DNA of 64,000 nt from Paulownia fortunei (GCA_019321725.1 CM033109.1:16833993-16897992); one strand, 5' to 3'. Counted from the stretch's first letter, positions 1 to 12,599 are shown. The notes: generated from the sequence alone by a model not told the origin. Numbers and translations: made by a program.

Positions 1-535
1 TTGTTAGCCACTCATTAACCTTCATATATGAAGATGCTACACCTAATGTAAATCCCTTATGATTCTCAGGCAATCGAGAAATACATCAAAGAACTACATG
101 TCATGCACAAGATTACCATTGTACCTCAAGTCTAAGACTACTAGTTGCACTATTGTAACTACAAAATTCTCATTCAACAAACAATATTTTCAGTTGAGAA
201 CGTAAATCCCTTTCAAGGTTTATAGAATCAAGGACTATGAAAATGTAGAAGATTCACCTATTCTTCTAAATAGGTGATGGATCCTTTGTTAGCTACTCAT
301 TAACCTTCATCACGAAGATGTTACACCCAACGTAAACTTTTTGTGATTCTCAGGCAATCGAGAAATACATCAAAGTACCATATGTTATGCACAAGATTAC
401 CATGGTGCCTCAAGTCTAAGGACTACTGGTTGCACTATTGTAACTAGAAATTTTTTATTTAACAAACAACGTTTCCAATTGAGAATTTTCTATAGGCCTT
501 TTTGGTGTACTTGTTCTTTAAAAGCACCCGTAAAT
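1..535. repeat. Tandem duplication inside copia LTR, period about 286
   Basis: The unit starting TTGTTAGCCACTCATTAACC at 1 recurs at 287 with the same downstream blocks (CTCAGGCAATCGAGAAATAC, then ACAAGATTACCAT, then CTCAAGTCTAAG). A single, more diverged version occurs at about 1655-1900. The first unit may be cut by the window edge. Confidence 0.8.
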
Positions 536-1979
536 ATGCACTAGCGTCGCTATGTCAATGCCTATGGAGCGAGATATTCTCCTTTTGAGCTTGCATCATG
601 TATGCTATTGGGTTTGAATAATCTTTGGATGGGCAAACAATGGAAATAAAAAAATTTAAACATGTATAAATCAAATTTAAACATGTAATCCTGATTACAT
701 GCGATAATCGATTCGCATTCTAAATTACCTACTTAATTAAATAAATAAATTTCACTAATCATATACCTGAAAGTACTCCCACTAATGTCAGATGTGAAAT
801 AATTCAAATTAATAATTTGGATCATAAACTGAATCGTTAAGGACTCTAAGCATCGTACCTCTACGAGCCTGAAAGCTTGGACTTTGACTTAATTACATTA
901 ATTAAGTCTAATTAATTAATCCCCATCCATTAATCAAGCATAATTTAATTAATTAATTGATTCCATTAAGGCTATCTAATCAAATTAGGTATAATTAAAT
1001 GATCATTTTCTTTAAGTAGTTAAATTAATTTAAGTCTATTTAAATTAATTGTTCCACTCAGTTAATTAATTCACTCCCTATCAACCCCTAATTTATATTA
1101 TTCTAATTTATTATTTAGTTTAATTAATTAATTTAACTCTTCAAATTATTTCTAATTCTAGTTAATTAATCTCCATCAATTAGCTTAATCAAACTCCTTG
1201 GATTATCTTCTAGATTAGAAGTGGATTATCCTGATTTTTGTGTTATCCCTTAGGTTTACAACTAAGTTAGCAATGGGCTTGCAAATCTTGTAACTTAGTG
1301 AATAAATTATGGTTCTAATTATTTAATCCAATCAATTAATCATCTCAGAATTAACTCCTTAACTCCAAGAATCTTACAAGCTATGGGAAACACCTAGCGG
1401 TTTGGTGAATAGTGAGCGAACCTATTCTTTTACGAGTATCATGCAGATATGATTTTTTTATCAATTAATCTCCCGATTAAGTCTAGGTCTTGGAGTAACT
1501 CAATAACTATGATTTTATTTCAAGTCACATTCACCATTTGATGAATCATTAAAAAACTCTTGTCTATTATTCATCCTGTCTTGACTAAGGTTTTTAGGGA
1601 CAAGGTTTTTAAGAATATAAGAGATTCACCTATTCTATGAGATAAGTGATGGATCGTTTATTGGACATTCATTAATCTCCATAGGCGAAGATATTATACC
1701 CAACACAAACCCTTTGTGATTGTCATGCAATCGAGAATTACATCAAAGTGCAACATGCCATGTATAAGATTACCATTGTATCTCAAGTAAAAGGACTAGT
1801 TAATGCATTATTGTACCTAGAAAATTCTCATTCGATAAACAACATTTCCAAATGACAATTTCCAATAGACCTGTTTGGTGTACTTGTTTTCCAACAAACA
1901 CCTGCATACATACACTCGCGTCACCACGCTGATGCCTATGGAGTAAGGCATCCTTCTTTTGAGTATGCATCATATGCTC

Positions 1980-2475
1980 GAATTTATTAGGCTTAACGAT
2001 GTTTAAGATCAAAGACATAGAGGTATATTCTATGATCATCATTATATGCATGACCATACTCCATAACTATATATGACGTAAGGACTTTAACTAGTTGATT
2101 AAAACAATTAAAGGTAAAGAAATGCCTATGCTATTAGTGAACTTTTGAACATAATTATTTATATAAGAGTTTAAAAGTAAACTAAATTAATCGGCATGCT
2201 GGGCACTACTTTAACATGCACAAATCTTGATGAGCTGATCGATGTCCCGTCTCAATGAGCCCTAGATTGAAACTAATTTAAAATCAAATCCATAGAGGCA
2301 TATTCCATGATCGCCATCATATTAGCGACCGTGCCCCTTAGCTAAGTATGTTCTAGAGACTTTATCTAATTTTCTAAGTATAGTTAAAGATAAAGAATTG
2401 CCAATATTAATAATATGTTTTAAAATAGATTAGCAGTTACTAACTAGATCTCCGGGCACTGCTATTGACAAATTC
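1980..2475. repeat. Tandem duplication at the start of the copia LTR, period about 245
   Basis: Two successive blocks each contain an ATAGAGG(T/C)ATATTC(T/C)ATGATC stretch, an AAGATAAAGAA-like stretch, and end near GGGCACT(A/G)CT. The first ends near 2215 and the second near 2465. The LTR at 31.4-31.7 kb has only one such block, so this copy carries a local duplication. Confidence 0.6.
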
Positions 2476-2480
2476 TACTT

Positions 2481-3547
2481 TATATCACAATAATTAACAA
2501 AACAAAAAGAGTCACACTTGTAGCCTTGACTGTTTCTTGATTTTTATCCTATTTTTTTTTATCCTTGATGTCAATTCCTGGAAATCAGGAAGCAACTATA
2601 TAAAGTTCTCCTCCAATCCTCCAACTCTACTAGAATTAAGCTATTCTTCCACTTATGTCATATATAGTGAGCTTTTAGAGTTTTCCCAGGACATACTAAT
2701 AGTTTTAAATCAAGCAAATAGTTACACTAGCTTGTTCAATAAATGCCAAATAATTTGGTCTCTATTTCTTTGGTTAAACCTATTAGGTTCACATAGGCCC
2801 CACGGCATGTGGCGCAACAAGATTTTCAAATTTCACAAAATATACAAATTATGACATTCATAGTTTAACCTACTATCTTGTGGCCATCGCAATTGGATCA
2901 ATTATGTATAACTTTAGTTTTGTGTAGAAAAGTTCAAAATTTTACCTGTGAGGTTCTCACTGAATGCAACAGACTTTAAAATTATCTAAATCATTCTTAA
3001 CCTCCTGCTACTAAAATTGGGAATTCTTAAATAGAATCACAAACTCATCAAATTAATTTGATTTCTATGGATTCCAAATCCCTTGGCAGAACTAGTTTGC
3101 CTAAGAACTCTATGTGTGTCTCCTAAAAGTTTATCTATACCTTGGATGCCTACATGAAACTAAATATATGCTAGTAGGTTTAATTTGATAATTTCTATCT
3201 AAGGGATCGAAATTAAAGTTTATGGAAGTAATAACACAACTTGTGCATGAGTATATTAATCTTCAGATCTTTTATTAAGTGAATAATAAAAGAACACAAA
3301 AATTAAATCAAAAGAAAGCAAGGAGTGCAGTGTTTTTGGCACTAAAGAGGATGGTTTCAAGCTGATATTTGGAGCTGAAAAATATGCTAAAACAAATCCA
3401 TAATGCAGGATTTTAAAGCCCTCATTAGAACTCTCAATCCTTATTCGATTCCATCTCTTCAAGGTAGTTTTGGTGTGTTTTGAGTTGATTTTATACCAAA
3501 AATCCATATGCCTTTTGATTAACATTTGGTTTATTTTCAAGTATTTA
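2481..3547. other. Unassigned AT-rich spacer
   Basis: I recognise nothing here. It lies between the broken copia LTR and the Athila-like LTR. The open frames at 2537-2854 (plus, 105 codons) and 3256-3540 (minus, 94 codons) have no recognisable motif and a composition like random AT-rich DNA. It could be remnant intergenic DNA or an old repeat. Confidence 0.4.
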
Positions 3548-4973
3548 TGTTACTTTTTATGCATTTAGTTTGAAATCTTGTAGGTAATGGCAAAAGGAGA
3601 AGAAAATGGAAAGAAACATAAAACTTGGTTGAAATTTTGAAGAATCCACATTGTGGTGCTACTGAGGGCGGTGTTTTTATTTCAATCATAACTCTTTGCT
3701 CCAATATCATTTTGACTTGATTCTTGATCTATTAGAATTCTAAGAGATAGATCTATAACTTTTATGTTTACATAAAATCCAGTTCTTTCGATTTCAATGA
3801 AAAAACTGGGTTAAAACTTAGTACTGGACTAAAACTTTCTAGTATAACACAACTTGGTATTGTAGGCATAACTTTTTTCATAGATTTCATATCGAGTTAA
3901 GTCAAGTGTCTATGAAAATCCAAAACATAAAGATATAATTCATTAGAAGATATGAAAAGTCAATTCAAAATAGAAAGAGTTCAAAAAATGACTAGCAGGA
4001 AAAATGTTCCTACGTGAGCCTGGAAGTTGTAATTTGAAGAATGGCACCTAGGCACTGATACAAGGGACCTAAGCACCAAAAATAGAGTACATGGTGCCTA
4101 GGCACCATTATTTCGTGGTTAGGTGCCAAGTGAGATACTGGGAAAATAGAATGTTTAGTGCTTAAGCGCCGAATGATGCGAATTCCAAAATGCAATTTTT
4201 TGGACTCAAATTTTTACCTCATTTTGGAAAAAAATATAAAGGCCAACATCTAAAAAGAATTTAGGTATTTGGGAACTTGGGAGATTGAGAGAAACAAAGG
4301 GGAAAACAGAGGCAAAGGCATGAAAATTTAAGAAGAGGATTCTATCTTCAAGATTGAAAGAGTTTCTTCTTTTCTTGTCCTCTTTTATTTGTCCTTTACC
4401 ATGAACATGAGTTTGTCTATAGATTCTATGCCTATGGCTATGGGCTAATTATCTTTTCTAGGGGTTTTGATGTAACCTAATTAGAATAATTTGAATTTTT
4501 CTTTCAATTCAATTGAATTTTATTTGATTTGTGTAGTCTTAGTTGAGAACCATAGAGCCCAATGATTTATTAGTTGTTTAAGTCACATGGTAATATAGTA
4601 GGTTAGCAATTGGTAAAATTTTCATTAGACCTTGGGAGAGGCTATTGAATAATTAAGGGATTCTTGATTATCAACTAGGAAAATAAATTGAGATTAATAC
4701 AATTGAGTATTCAAATCAAACTAGTTACAGTGAAATCATAACCCTAGGTCTTTAAGTGATTGAAGTTCATCTTTATTTGATTTTTGCACATTATTCTAGT
4801 AGTAGTTTAAGTATTATTACATTAATCACCACCTACTTTCATTTGTTCAAATAAAATTAGAGTTAATTCAATTTTGGTATTTATTAATTCACTTTCCTCA
4901 TGGGAACGATATTCTACTCATCCACTTTATTACTTGTCTATGAAAATGTGCAATTGCGTTCACAAAATTCACA
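3548..4973 (+). mobile_element. Athila-like LTR (5' LTR)
   Basis: The right edge is set by the tRNA-primer-site-like sequence that follows directly (4980-4997). The left edge is the TGTTAC at 3548, which fits the TG...CA rule and gives a 1.43 kb LTR, within the usual range for Athila. It contains no coding sequence. The segment near 4200-4300 (TATAAAGG followed by purine-rich sequence) could be the old promoter. No matching right-hand LTR is present because the element is cut at 8145. Confidence 0.65.
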
Positions 4974-4979
4974 AGTTTT

Positions 4980-4997
4980 TGGCACCATTGCCAGGGA
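4980..4997 (+). other. Primer binding site, Athila type
   Basis: TGGCACCATTGCCAGGGA lies directly after the LTR. Athila/Tat elements typically have TGGCGCCGTTGCCGGGGA here, so this is that site with a few CpG-decay type changes. It fixes the direction of the element (plus) and the LTR boundary. Confidence 0.8.
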
Positions 4998-5203
4998 ACT
5001 GTTTGTCTTTATTAATATCGATACCCCATAATTTTGATTTAATTTGAACTTTTATTTTATTTTATTTTGATTGCCACTCTTCACTTTTCTAGGTATTTTT
5101 AGGTGCATGAGAAAATTTAAAAGTGGATTCTTGATCCTTTTTGATTCAAAAACTAAAAAGACTTGCAAACAAAATTGAAAGAAAAAAGAGAGACTCCTTC
5201 AAT

Positions 5204-6566
5204 TCACCACAATACACTATGGAAGGCGAAAGAGCAACAAATAGTACCAACGATATGCCATAACAGGCACCAGGGGTCAACAAGGTGCTTCGGAATTATG
5301 CCTTGTTGTTGGTAAATGAGAACCTTTCTGGAATCAGACGCCCTACTATTCAGGCCAATAATTTCGAGATAAAGCCAGCTATTATCCAAATAGTTTAGGC
5401 TAATAAATTTTGTGGGTTAGCCAATGAGGATCCGAATGCACACATAGCTAGTATTTTTGATATATGTGATACATTCAAACACAATGGCATTACTGATGAT
5501 GCCATTAGATTAAGGTTATTCCCCTTCTCATTAAGGGACAAGGCAAAGATTTGGTTGAACTCATTACCACGTGGCACAATAACCACATGGGCCAACTTAG
5601 CTCAAACCTTCCTAGCTAAATACTTTCCACCAACTAAGACAAAAAAGATGAGGAATGACATCACTACCTTCGTCCAATATGACTGGGAATCATTGCATGA
5701 GGCATGGAAAAGGTATAAGGATTTGTTGAAAAGTTGTCCCCATCACGTCTGCCAGAATGGTTATAAGTTTAGACATTTTACAATGGATTGAGCGGCGCAA
5801 CCTGAACTTTAGTGGATGCAGCCTGTGGTGGGGCTCTTATGGACAAAACTTAAGAAGAGGCCTATGAACTCTTGAGATGATGGCTGCAAATGCTTAGCAT
5901 TCTCCTTCTGAAAGAATTGCACCAAAGAAAGCATTTGGAGTTCATGAAGTTGAGGCACTCACTGCTTTCACTGCCCAAGTTGCTATGTTGTCTGAGCAGC
6001 TTAGTTCTTTCACTGCTAATCCGAGCTTCACATAAGTTGAGGTATGCAATTTTTGTGATGCTCATCACCCCAGCATTGAATGCCAAGTGGGAATCTCTTT
6101 ACCCTATCTCAGCCAGAGCAAGCATAGTTTGTAGGTAACACTACATGGCAGAATAATCCATACTCCATCACCTACAATCTAAGATGACACAACCATCCAA
6201 ACTTTTCATGGAGCAAAACGTAGTGAGGCTGCTATTAGCAAATTTTCAGCCTCTAAATCAATCTCTACAAGTACCTAAAGTCTTTCTAGAAGATGCTGTC
6301 GCCCAACTAGAAATAACTACAAATTGATTTATGGCAAGAACAAAGGCAACAGTACAAAAATAGGACTCATCTATTCTGAATCAATTAGCTTCTATCTAAA
6401 ACTTGGAGGTCAAATAGGCCAGATTGCCAATATGTTGAGTGCAATACCTCAAGGTTCATTGTCTAATAACTCCGAGACTAACCCTAAAGAGAATGTGCAA
6501 GCCATTACTCTTCGTAGCCATAAAGAGTTGCCAGAGCTAGAAATAAAAGTCACTGCTCCAAGCTAG
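5204..6566 (+). pseudogene. Athila-like gag, degenerate
   Basis: This encoded the structural Gag polyprotein that forms the virus-like particle. The core domain (Retrotrans_gag family) reads at about 5395-5790, with recognisable blocks such as NEDPNAHIASIFDICDTF, LRLFPFSLRDKAKIWLNSLP and ANLAQTFLAKYFPP. Further on, at about 6040-6090, is a zinc-knuckle-like CNFCDAHHPSIEC. A C-terminal piece with a QAITLRSHKELPE block remains at 6324-6566. Frameshifts and stops split it into at least three frames, so no complete protein is possible. It follows the primer site by about 200 bases, as expected for gag. Confidence 0.85.
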
Positions 6567-6619
6567 CAAATGAGAGCGCAATAGATGAGTCTGATGATAC
6601 ACCAAGCAATGAAGTAGAG

Positions 6620-7480
6620 AAGCCTAAGTTAAAACTATTTCCTGACAACCCTCCCCTATACGTGCCTTTCGTCCCATTTCCTCAATGCTTCCAGAAATAA
6701 AAATTAGATAAGTAATTTTCTAAGTTTTTAGATATCTTTAAAAAGTTGCACATTAATATTCCTTTTACAGATATCTAAGAGCAGATGCCTAGCTACATGA
6801 AATTCATGAAGGAGATTCTCTCCAACAAATAAAAGCTGGAGAAATACGAGACAGTGGCACTTACTGAGGAGTGCAGTGCTATCTTGCGAAGAAAGCTTCC
6901 ACCTAAGCTAGGGAGTTTTATGATTCCTTACACGATTGGCAATTTATTTTTTAATAAAACTCTATGTGATCTTAGTGCAAGTATTAACTTGATGCCTCTT
7001 TCTATTTATAGGAAGCTTGGGCTTGGAAAAGCAAATCCAACTACAGTATCACTGAAACTTGTTGATAGGTCTAATAAGTATCCAAAGGGAGTATTGAAAA
7101 TGTGCTAGTAAAGATGGACAAGTTCATATTCCCAACAGACTTCATAGTTCTAGATATGGAGGAAGACCAAGAGATCCTCATCATTCTTGGTCGACCTTTC
7201 TTGGCAATAGAAAAGACCCTCATCGATGTGCAGAAGGGCCAACTAATCTTGTGGGTACAAGAGAAACAAGTAACTTTTAATGTTTTCAAGGTGATGAAAT
7301 ATCCAAACAAAAAGGATAGGTGCTCGAGAGTGGATGCCATTGAAGAATGTGTAAACAAAGTCTTTTAATCAAGCTATCCCATGGATCCTCTTGGGTTTTA
7401 TTTTGGAGAAGTGACTGTAAATGATGATGTAAAGATCTGGGAGTGTTTGAAGAAACTTGATGTAACACCACCGTTGTTCA
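6620..7480 (+). pseudogene. Athila-like aspartic protease region
   Basis: This is the gag-pol protease that would mature the polyprotein. In the frame at 6854-7108 the sequence LCDLSASINLMPLSIYRKLG is the active-site block of this clade (usually CDLGASINLMP). The next frame (7102-7368) gives the C-terminal block ILGRPFLAIEKTLIDVQKGQ, typical of Athila/Tat proteases. A one-base shift separates the halves, and stops lie upstream at about 6700-6850. It sits between gag and RT in normal order. Confidence 0.85.
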
Positions 7481-7517
7481 TCAATAGGCCATTTGAAGAT
7501 CTTGGAAAGGCTCCTAC

Positions 7518-8145
7518 TTGACCAGTACCATCTATAGAAAAACCACCCATTTTAGAACTCAAACAATTTCAAACTATTTGAGGTACTCTTTTTTGGGTGA
7601 TTCATCTACTCTTCCTATTATTATTTCTGTTGCATTAAATGATGAACATGAAGAAAAGCTATTGAGGGTATTGAGAGACAATAAAACAACATTAGGATGG
7701 TCTATTGCTAAAATCAAGGGCATTAGTCTATCCATATACATGCACAAAATTTTGATGGAGGAAAGCTACAAACTATCTGTGGAGCATCAATGTCGTTTGA
7801 ATCCAAACATGAAAGAGGTGGTAAGAGCTAAAGTTTTGAAACTACTCGACATAGGTTTTATCTATCTAATACCTAAGAAAGGTGGGATAACAATAGTCGA
7901 TAATGAAAATAATGAATTGATTCCCACTAGAACCATTATTGGTTGGCATGTGTGCATGGATTATAAGAAGTTAAATAAGGCTACTAGAAAAGACCACTAG
8001 AAAAGACCACTTCCCTTTGCCCTTTATTGATCAAGTGTTGGATAAGTTAGCTAGTCATGCTTGTTACTGTTTCCTAAATGGTTATTCTGGATATAATCAG
8101 ATTTCCATTGCACTTGAAGACCAATAAAAGGCCACCTTTACATGT
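7518..8145 (+). pseudogene. Athila-like reverse transcriptase, N-terminal part only
   Basis: The frame at 7518-8000 contains the pre-RT linker and RT start, with blocks TTLGWSIAKIKGIS, RLNPNMKEVV and VCMDYKKLNKATRKDH. A further piece (FPLPFIDQVLDKL, then SGYNQISIALEDQ) reads on to about 8140. A short duplication of ACTAGAAAAGACC at about 7984-8010 puts a stop in the frame. The catalytic YxDD region, RNase H and integrase are missing: at about 8145 the sequence switches to a minus-strand gag, so this is a truncation. Confidence 0.85.
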
Positions 8146-9115
8146 ACCTTTTTTCTTTTGCACAAATTTGATTTTCTTTACTTTTTTAAGTTCCATGGCC
8201 TCAACTTTTCTTGGTAAACTAGCAATCCTAGCATTTAGATCATTTTTTTGACTAAGGTAATATTTTTCTTTGTTACTATTGGAAAAATTGGATCTAATAG
8301 AACCTTCGGTAGAATTAACACTATGCCATGATTGAAAGTTTTTTTTAAAATGATCTAGATATTCTATGCTTATCAGATTCTTTAACAAAAAAAACTCACC
8401 ATTACATATTATTTTAATAAATTATTTTGTTTTAGGAGTTAAATTTTTGTAAAAGAAACTAATAAAGTGCCATTTTTCAAAACCATGATGTGGGCATGAA
8501 TTCAATAAATTATTAAATCTTTCCCAATATTGAAAGAAAGCTTCTTTAAAATTTTGAGAGAAGTTTTGGATTTGTCTTTTTGAAGCATTAGTTTTATGAG
8601 TTAGAAAGAGATTTTCAAAAATCAGATTGTATTTCTTGCCAAGTGACAGTTGGCTTGGGTTTTAAAGAATTAAACCAAGCTATTTCTTTATCTTTTAAAG
8701 AAAAAAGAAACAATTTGAGCTTAACAATCTCATTTGTATAAGTTTGATTATCAAAAGTGGCACATACTTCATCAAACTCTTTCAGATGCAAGTAAGTGCT
8801 TTTACAGTTAAAACCATGGAAATAAGAAAGTAAATGGATCATACATGGCTTGAATCAAAAGTTATTTACTTTGAGATGAAATATAAAACAACAAAAAGAA
8901 GAATTTCAAGGAGGTTCCAAGTAATAACGCATGGCATGCACTTGTTGATTCTCATTTTCATCCTGCATACTTTCGTTTTCAGCCATGGTGAAAGTGTATG
9001 GAGATGAATCAAACAAATTTCCAAACAAAGTTTTAAAATTATTTCTAACTAAATGCTGATAATTATGACTACAATACCATATGACTATATAATCATAAAA
9101 AAAAAATACACACAA
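8146..9115 (-). pseudogene. Gypsy gag of the long-LTR (LOG/X) family
   Basis: Read on the minus strand, the gag begins near 9000 (MAENESMQDENENQQVHAM), continues through the capsid block at 8615-8842 (TNEIVKLKLFLFSLKDKEIA, then WQEIQSDF) and ends at about 8150 with an ARIASLPRKVEAMELKK block. The zinc-finger end is lost at the junction with the plus-strand Athila RT. A closely related gag is at 60890-62200 on the other strand. It lies just downstream of the primer site and long LTR at 9189-11768. Frameshifts interrupt it. Confidence 0.8.
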
Positions 9116-9163
9116 TATTTACAAAGGAAAAATATATTACAAACCTGAATACTTATCTTGCCT

Positions 9164-9186
9164 TCCTCGGCAATGACCTCCAAAAA
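9164..9186 (-). other. Primer binding site, degenerate
   Basis: On the minus strand TTTTTGGAGGTCATTGCCGAGG follows the LTR end. It aligns with the Athila/Tat primer site TTTTTGGCGCCGTTGCCGGG. A related form, TTTTTGCCGTCATTCCCGG, is at 60820 on the plus strand. Confidence 0.65.
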
Positions 9187-9188
9187 CT

Positions 9189-11768
9189 TGTTACAACTTG
9201 AAGGTTGCAAAACCATATGAAGGTTATGTCAAGTAATAAATTTCTCGTAAGTTCGAGGTCGATCCACAGGGAAGTCGTTTGAAGATTTTAGGATTATATT
9301 TCTAAAAAAAAGATGGGCTTTATGTGGTTTATAAAAAAATAATGTATGCTTAAACTAAAACAAACCAGAGTAATAAAAGTACTGAGGATTGGGGATTCGT
9401 TCTTAAGTTTTAGATAGATGAATGATTATTTATTCTTTTTTCCTTTTTTTCTTTTTTAATTGTCATTATTGGAATCCGTACATAATGAAGGTTCTAATGG
9501 AAAGTTGTTATCAAATAGCTCATGCAATAAGGTAATCATGATATTATCTTATTATTTGCAAATTACCTCTTAACGTCAATACTTGTTTATGGGATCAAGT
9601 ATTTATGACTTGTAGTAAAACCAAACTTCTAGCTAAATGAACTCAAGTATTTATTGTGCCATTAGTGATACATAAATAAAAAATCACCACAAAACACGTA
9701 GGGTTTAGATAAAAAATTAAAACAATAATACAACACACTTAAACTTTTTCTACCTTTATAATCGTTCATCTTCCTCTATCAAGAGGTTCAACCTTTTTCC
9801 TCAACAAATAAAATTTAGAAGGATATAATGAATGTAGAAAGACTAAAAATAGAAGAAAAACTAGTGAATACATTTCTATTACTACAAGAAAACTTACATT
9901 ACTATTAGAAAACTTAGCCTAAAAAATCAACAAATAAAATTTTATTTTCCCTTCTACCCCCACTACAAGCTTAATACATTATCTATTTATAGTGCTTGGA
10001 GTATGTTAGAGGCCAAACATATAATGGAGGAGTTAAAAAATCAAGTGGTAAGCTAGTTGTCAAGAGTTAATAAGTTGTTATACCAAATTCTCTAAATTTT
10101 CAAATTATCGAATTATGTTCAAGAGTCATCCTTCAACATCAGCAGTGTATTGCATCATGTGTATTGACCATTTTGACATATTTTTTTACCATCTTGTCTT
10201 TATCAAACTATTTTATCTACCTCTTTTGTATAACATATCTAAATTGTAGCTTAAAATTTTTAGTTTAAGAGATATGGCCCAATTGGTAAAATAGGTTAGG
10301 ATTGGACTTAACTCTGATCTGAATTTTTGATAATCCATTTTGTACAACCACTTATAATCCAGCGTCTTTGATCCTTACAATTTAGTATGGGATCTAAGGT
10401 CTGTATTAACTTATAAATGAATGACTTATCAATCCATAACCTCAAAAATTAACCCAAAACTATTTTGGAATCAAAAGTTAAACTTGTTTATCTAAACCTT
10501 ACACAAAAAAAAGATAACACTTTTTAATCTCATTTTTTTATGTTGATTTCACATTTTATTCCTAAACACAAAAATGCTCTAATTGGGAGTTCTGATGATA
10601 ATTTCAAAGTGAAAATAATTATATAAATCCTGATTAATTATATACTTTTAAATATTCATCACATTCCCCAACCACCTTATTACTAGTCCCTAGTAATTAT
10701 ACTGTAATAAAATGTAATACAAATAAAAAAGAACATGGCATTATGATCAAAATTCAAAAAAAACCTTTAAAATAGTCTAACAATCACAAACAATTAATTG
10801 CCACAGATCACAGATACTATCGAGATTATTTGTTTTTAGAATTTCCAAAAGATGTTGTGCGTATGTACACTAAGCCAACCTTTTATTTCATAAACCAAGA
10901 TATATATAACTTCAAAATCAATCATGAAAAAGCCTCAAATTCATATCCTCACAGGTAAATGTTTGCCATTTAAGTTGATAAGGTGTTCACTCATAGAGAT
11001 GGAAAACACTTAGGGAAATGGCTTAAATGATTTAGGACAAGCATTCAAACTAAATTGAGCATAAGATAGGCAGTCACAAAATTTGAAATACCTAGTCTGT
11101 CTTACCAAAATATGCCTCAAAATTTTATTGGTTAACCTGAAAACAAAATTGTGATTTTTTTTTTGTTTTTGTTTTTTTGTTTTACAACATGACTCCCATG
11201 ATGACAGAAGATCAAAACAAGAATTTTTAATTATACTCACATCACTAGTTACAAAGCGAAATATTTCAATATAAATAGATAACTACATAGGTTTACCCAA
11301 TTCATTTCTCCACATGCAAGGTAGACATAATTAAGCATATCAAATTATAATGAAACCAATTCAAATTATAAATTAAAGTTTAGAATGATTGTTTTCTCAA
11401 ACTTTCAACTTATTCATAAAAGATGTGTGAACATTAAAAAGTAAACACTTTAACATGGTCAGAATTTTCAATTATATGTATCGCAACTAATCTTTCCACA
11501 AAGCTTAGGATGTGCACAAGACTATTATTTTTTCAAATAGTACCCTTGGACTCTAACAAAAAAGAGGATTGCAATTATATTTTGACAATTCACAAAATTT
11601 CAATTAAAAACTTCACAATGATGCCATGATATGCAAAAAAAAAAAAAGATGTAACTACATCTCAAGAGTGTCAAAAGATTACTCTTTACTCTGGCCACCT
11701 TTATTTATGGTTTCAATGGACCCAAAAAAAACACGCTTGAATTTGTTTAAAAAAACTAGAAAAACACA
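9189..11768 (-). mobile_element. Long LTR (about 2.6 kb) of the LOG/X gypsy family
   Basis: The segment is matched collinearly by 24835-27407, and both copies sit beside gypsy coding sequence. On the minus strand it follows the polypurine tract at 11800-11815 and ends at TTGTAACA just before the primer site, fitting an LTR. The outer edge near 11768 is where similarity to the 24.8-27.4 kb copy stops, so it is uncertain by about 20 bases. Only its last 0.8 kb or so (9190-10000) resembles the LTR at 59052-60818. No coding sequence is visible. Confidence 0.75.
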
Positions 11769-11794
11769 AATTGAACACATAAGATATGATATTA

Positions 11795-11816
11795 ACTATC
11801 CCATCCCCCAACATAA
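11795..11816 (-). other. Polypurine tract before the LTR
   Basis: On the minus strand this reads TTGGGGGATGGGATAG, the usual G-rich tract that primes plus-strand synthesis just upstream of the 3' LTR. The same sequence in altered form (GAGGAGGGGATAG) is at 34467-34480 in the second family copy. It marks the end of the internal region that carries X and LOG. Confidence 0.65.
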
Positions 11817-11999
11817 TCAAAACATTGTCCCTAATATAAAAAATAGATAGAAAAGTATAGTTTAAAAGATATCACCTAAAATGTTGCTTATTGAAAAAAA
11901 TAAAGTCGAAACAACATGAAACACTTGCTATTAGTTGAAACTATTAAGGATAAATTTAACAGGTTGAGAGTCAAATTCATTTTGTATTTTTGACCATTG

Positions 12000-12599
12000 T
12001 CCCTGTTGGACTAATCCACACAAACCAACATTGGAATAAGTTCTAGTACATATGCTAAAAGTTGATGAATCAATTGGTCAAGTGTTGGAGTAGAAATGAG
12101 GATTTATCATGCAAACGGCAATGCAAAATCTTTTTCCACAGCATGATCTACAAAAGATAGCAAACCATCATAGAAACCATTAACATTAAGAATACCTATA
12201 GGTTTATGGTGAATGTTGAGTTGTGCCCAAGAGACAAATTGAAATAATTCCTGCAGTGTACGAAAACCACTAGGTAGTGTGATGAATGCATCCGCATTAT
12301 TTAACATGTTAGGCATTCTATCCTGAATATCTGACACTTTTAGCTCATCTCCGATGGTCATACATATGATATTCCATACTGTTAAGGTTTTTGTAATAAC
12401 TCCTAAAACTTTAACTATTCCTACAAGAGCATAAATAGCAACACTCCCCATCAACCCCAGACTTCCTCCCCCATACACAAAATGAATTTTTCTTTCTGCG
12501 AAAATTGCATCAAGGTTATTAGGTGCCCCTATAAACTCACCATTTTTTCATAGATTGGTTCCACAAAAGACACGAATATAGTTGAACATGCGAGTGGAA
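12000..12599 (-). pseudogene. Intronless LOG-type cytokinin phosphoribohydrolase copy 1, in a gypsy element
   Basis: LOG enzymes (Lysine_decarbox/LOG family) release active cytokinin from its riboside 5'-monophosphate in the cytosol. The frame runs from about residue 1 (FNYIRVFCGTN) through AERKIHFVYGGGSLGLMGS and WAQLNIHHKPIGILNVNGFY to a C-terminal LISTPTLDQLI and VCVD block, close to the whole family length of about 200 residues. No intron interrupts it, although plant LOG genes have several. There is a stop after VFCGTN and another near the C-terminus (VCVD-stop-SN). The catalytic loop, normally PGGxGTxxE, reads PSGFRTLQE. A start ATG at 12599 is probably accidental, since the other copies have AAG or AAA there. 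The longest open piece is 12107-12478. It lies between integrase plus ORF X and the polypurine tract, so it is probably a captured copy and not a host gene. Confidence 0.88.

Larger units (their letters stand above)
1..2480 (-). mobile_element. Degenerate copia LTR sequence, two partial copies
   Basis: This stretch matches in order the LTR at 29512-31722: the block at 1-535 and 1650-1930 corresponds to 31139-31400, and the TTAATTAA-rich block at 700-1640 corresponds to 30300-31080. Bases 1-640 look like the end of one LTR copy and about 640-2480 like a second copy. There is no coding sequence of note. Short ORFs here (for example 1800-2057 minus) read through LTR sequence and match nothing I know. 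The copies are diverged and contain internal duplications, listed separately. The LTR assignment rests on similarity to the 29.5-31.7 kb copy, which abuts copia pol. Confidence 0.7.

Noticed and set aside
1..535. CRISPR-like or satellite array
   Set aside because: Only two units, long and without spacers; it is a duplication inside a copia LTR.
2537..2854. Open frame of 105 codons as a gene
   Set aside because: No motif, no homologous copy in the window, composition as expected for AT-rich noncoding DNA.
7071..7358. Minus-strand open frame of 95 codons
   Set aside because: Antisense shadow of the plus-strand Athila protease.
10261..10330. tRNA-like GGCCCAATTGGTAAAATAGG stretch (also at 25925)
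   Set aside because: Present at the same place in both long LTR copies and without a convincing B box at the right distance; treated as part of the LTR.
12107..12478. A functional host LOG gene
   Set aside because: It has two in-frame stops, an altered catalytic loop, no introns, and lies inside a gypsy element with two further copies nearby.
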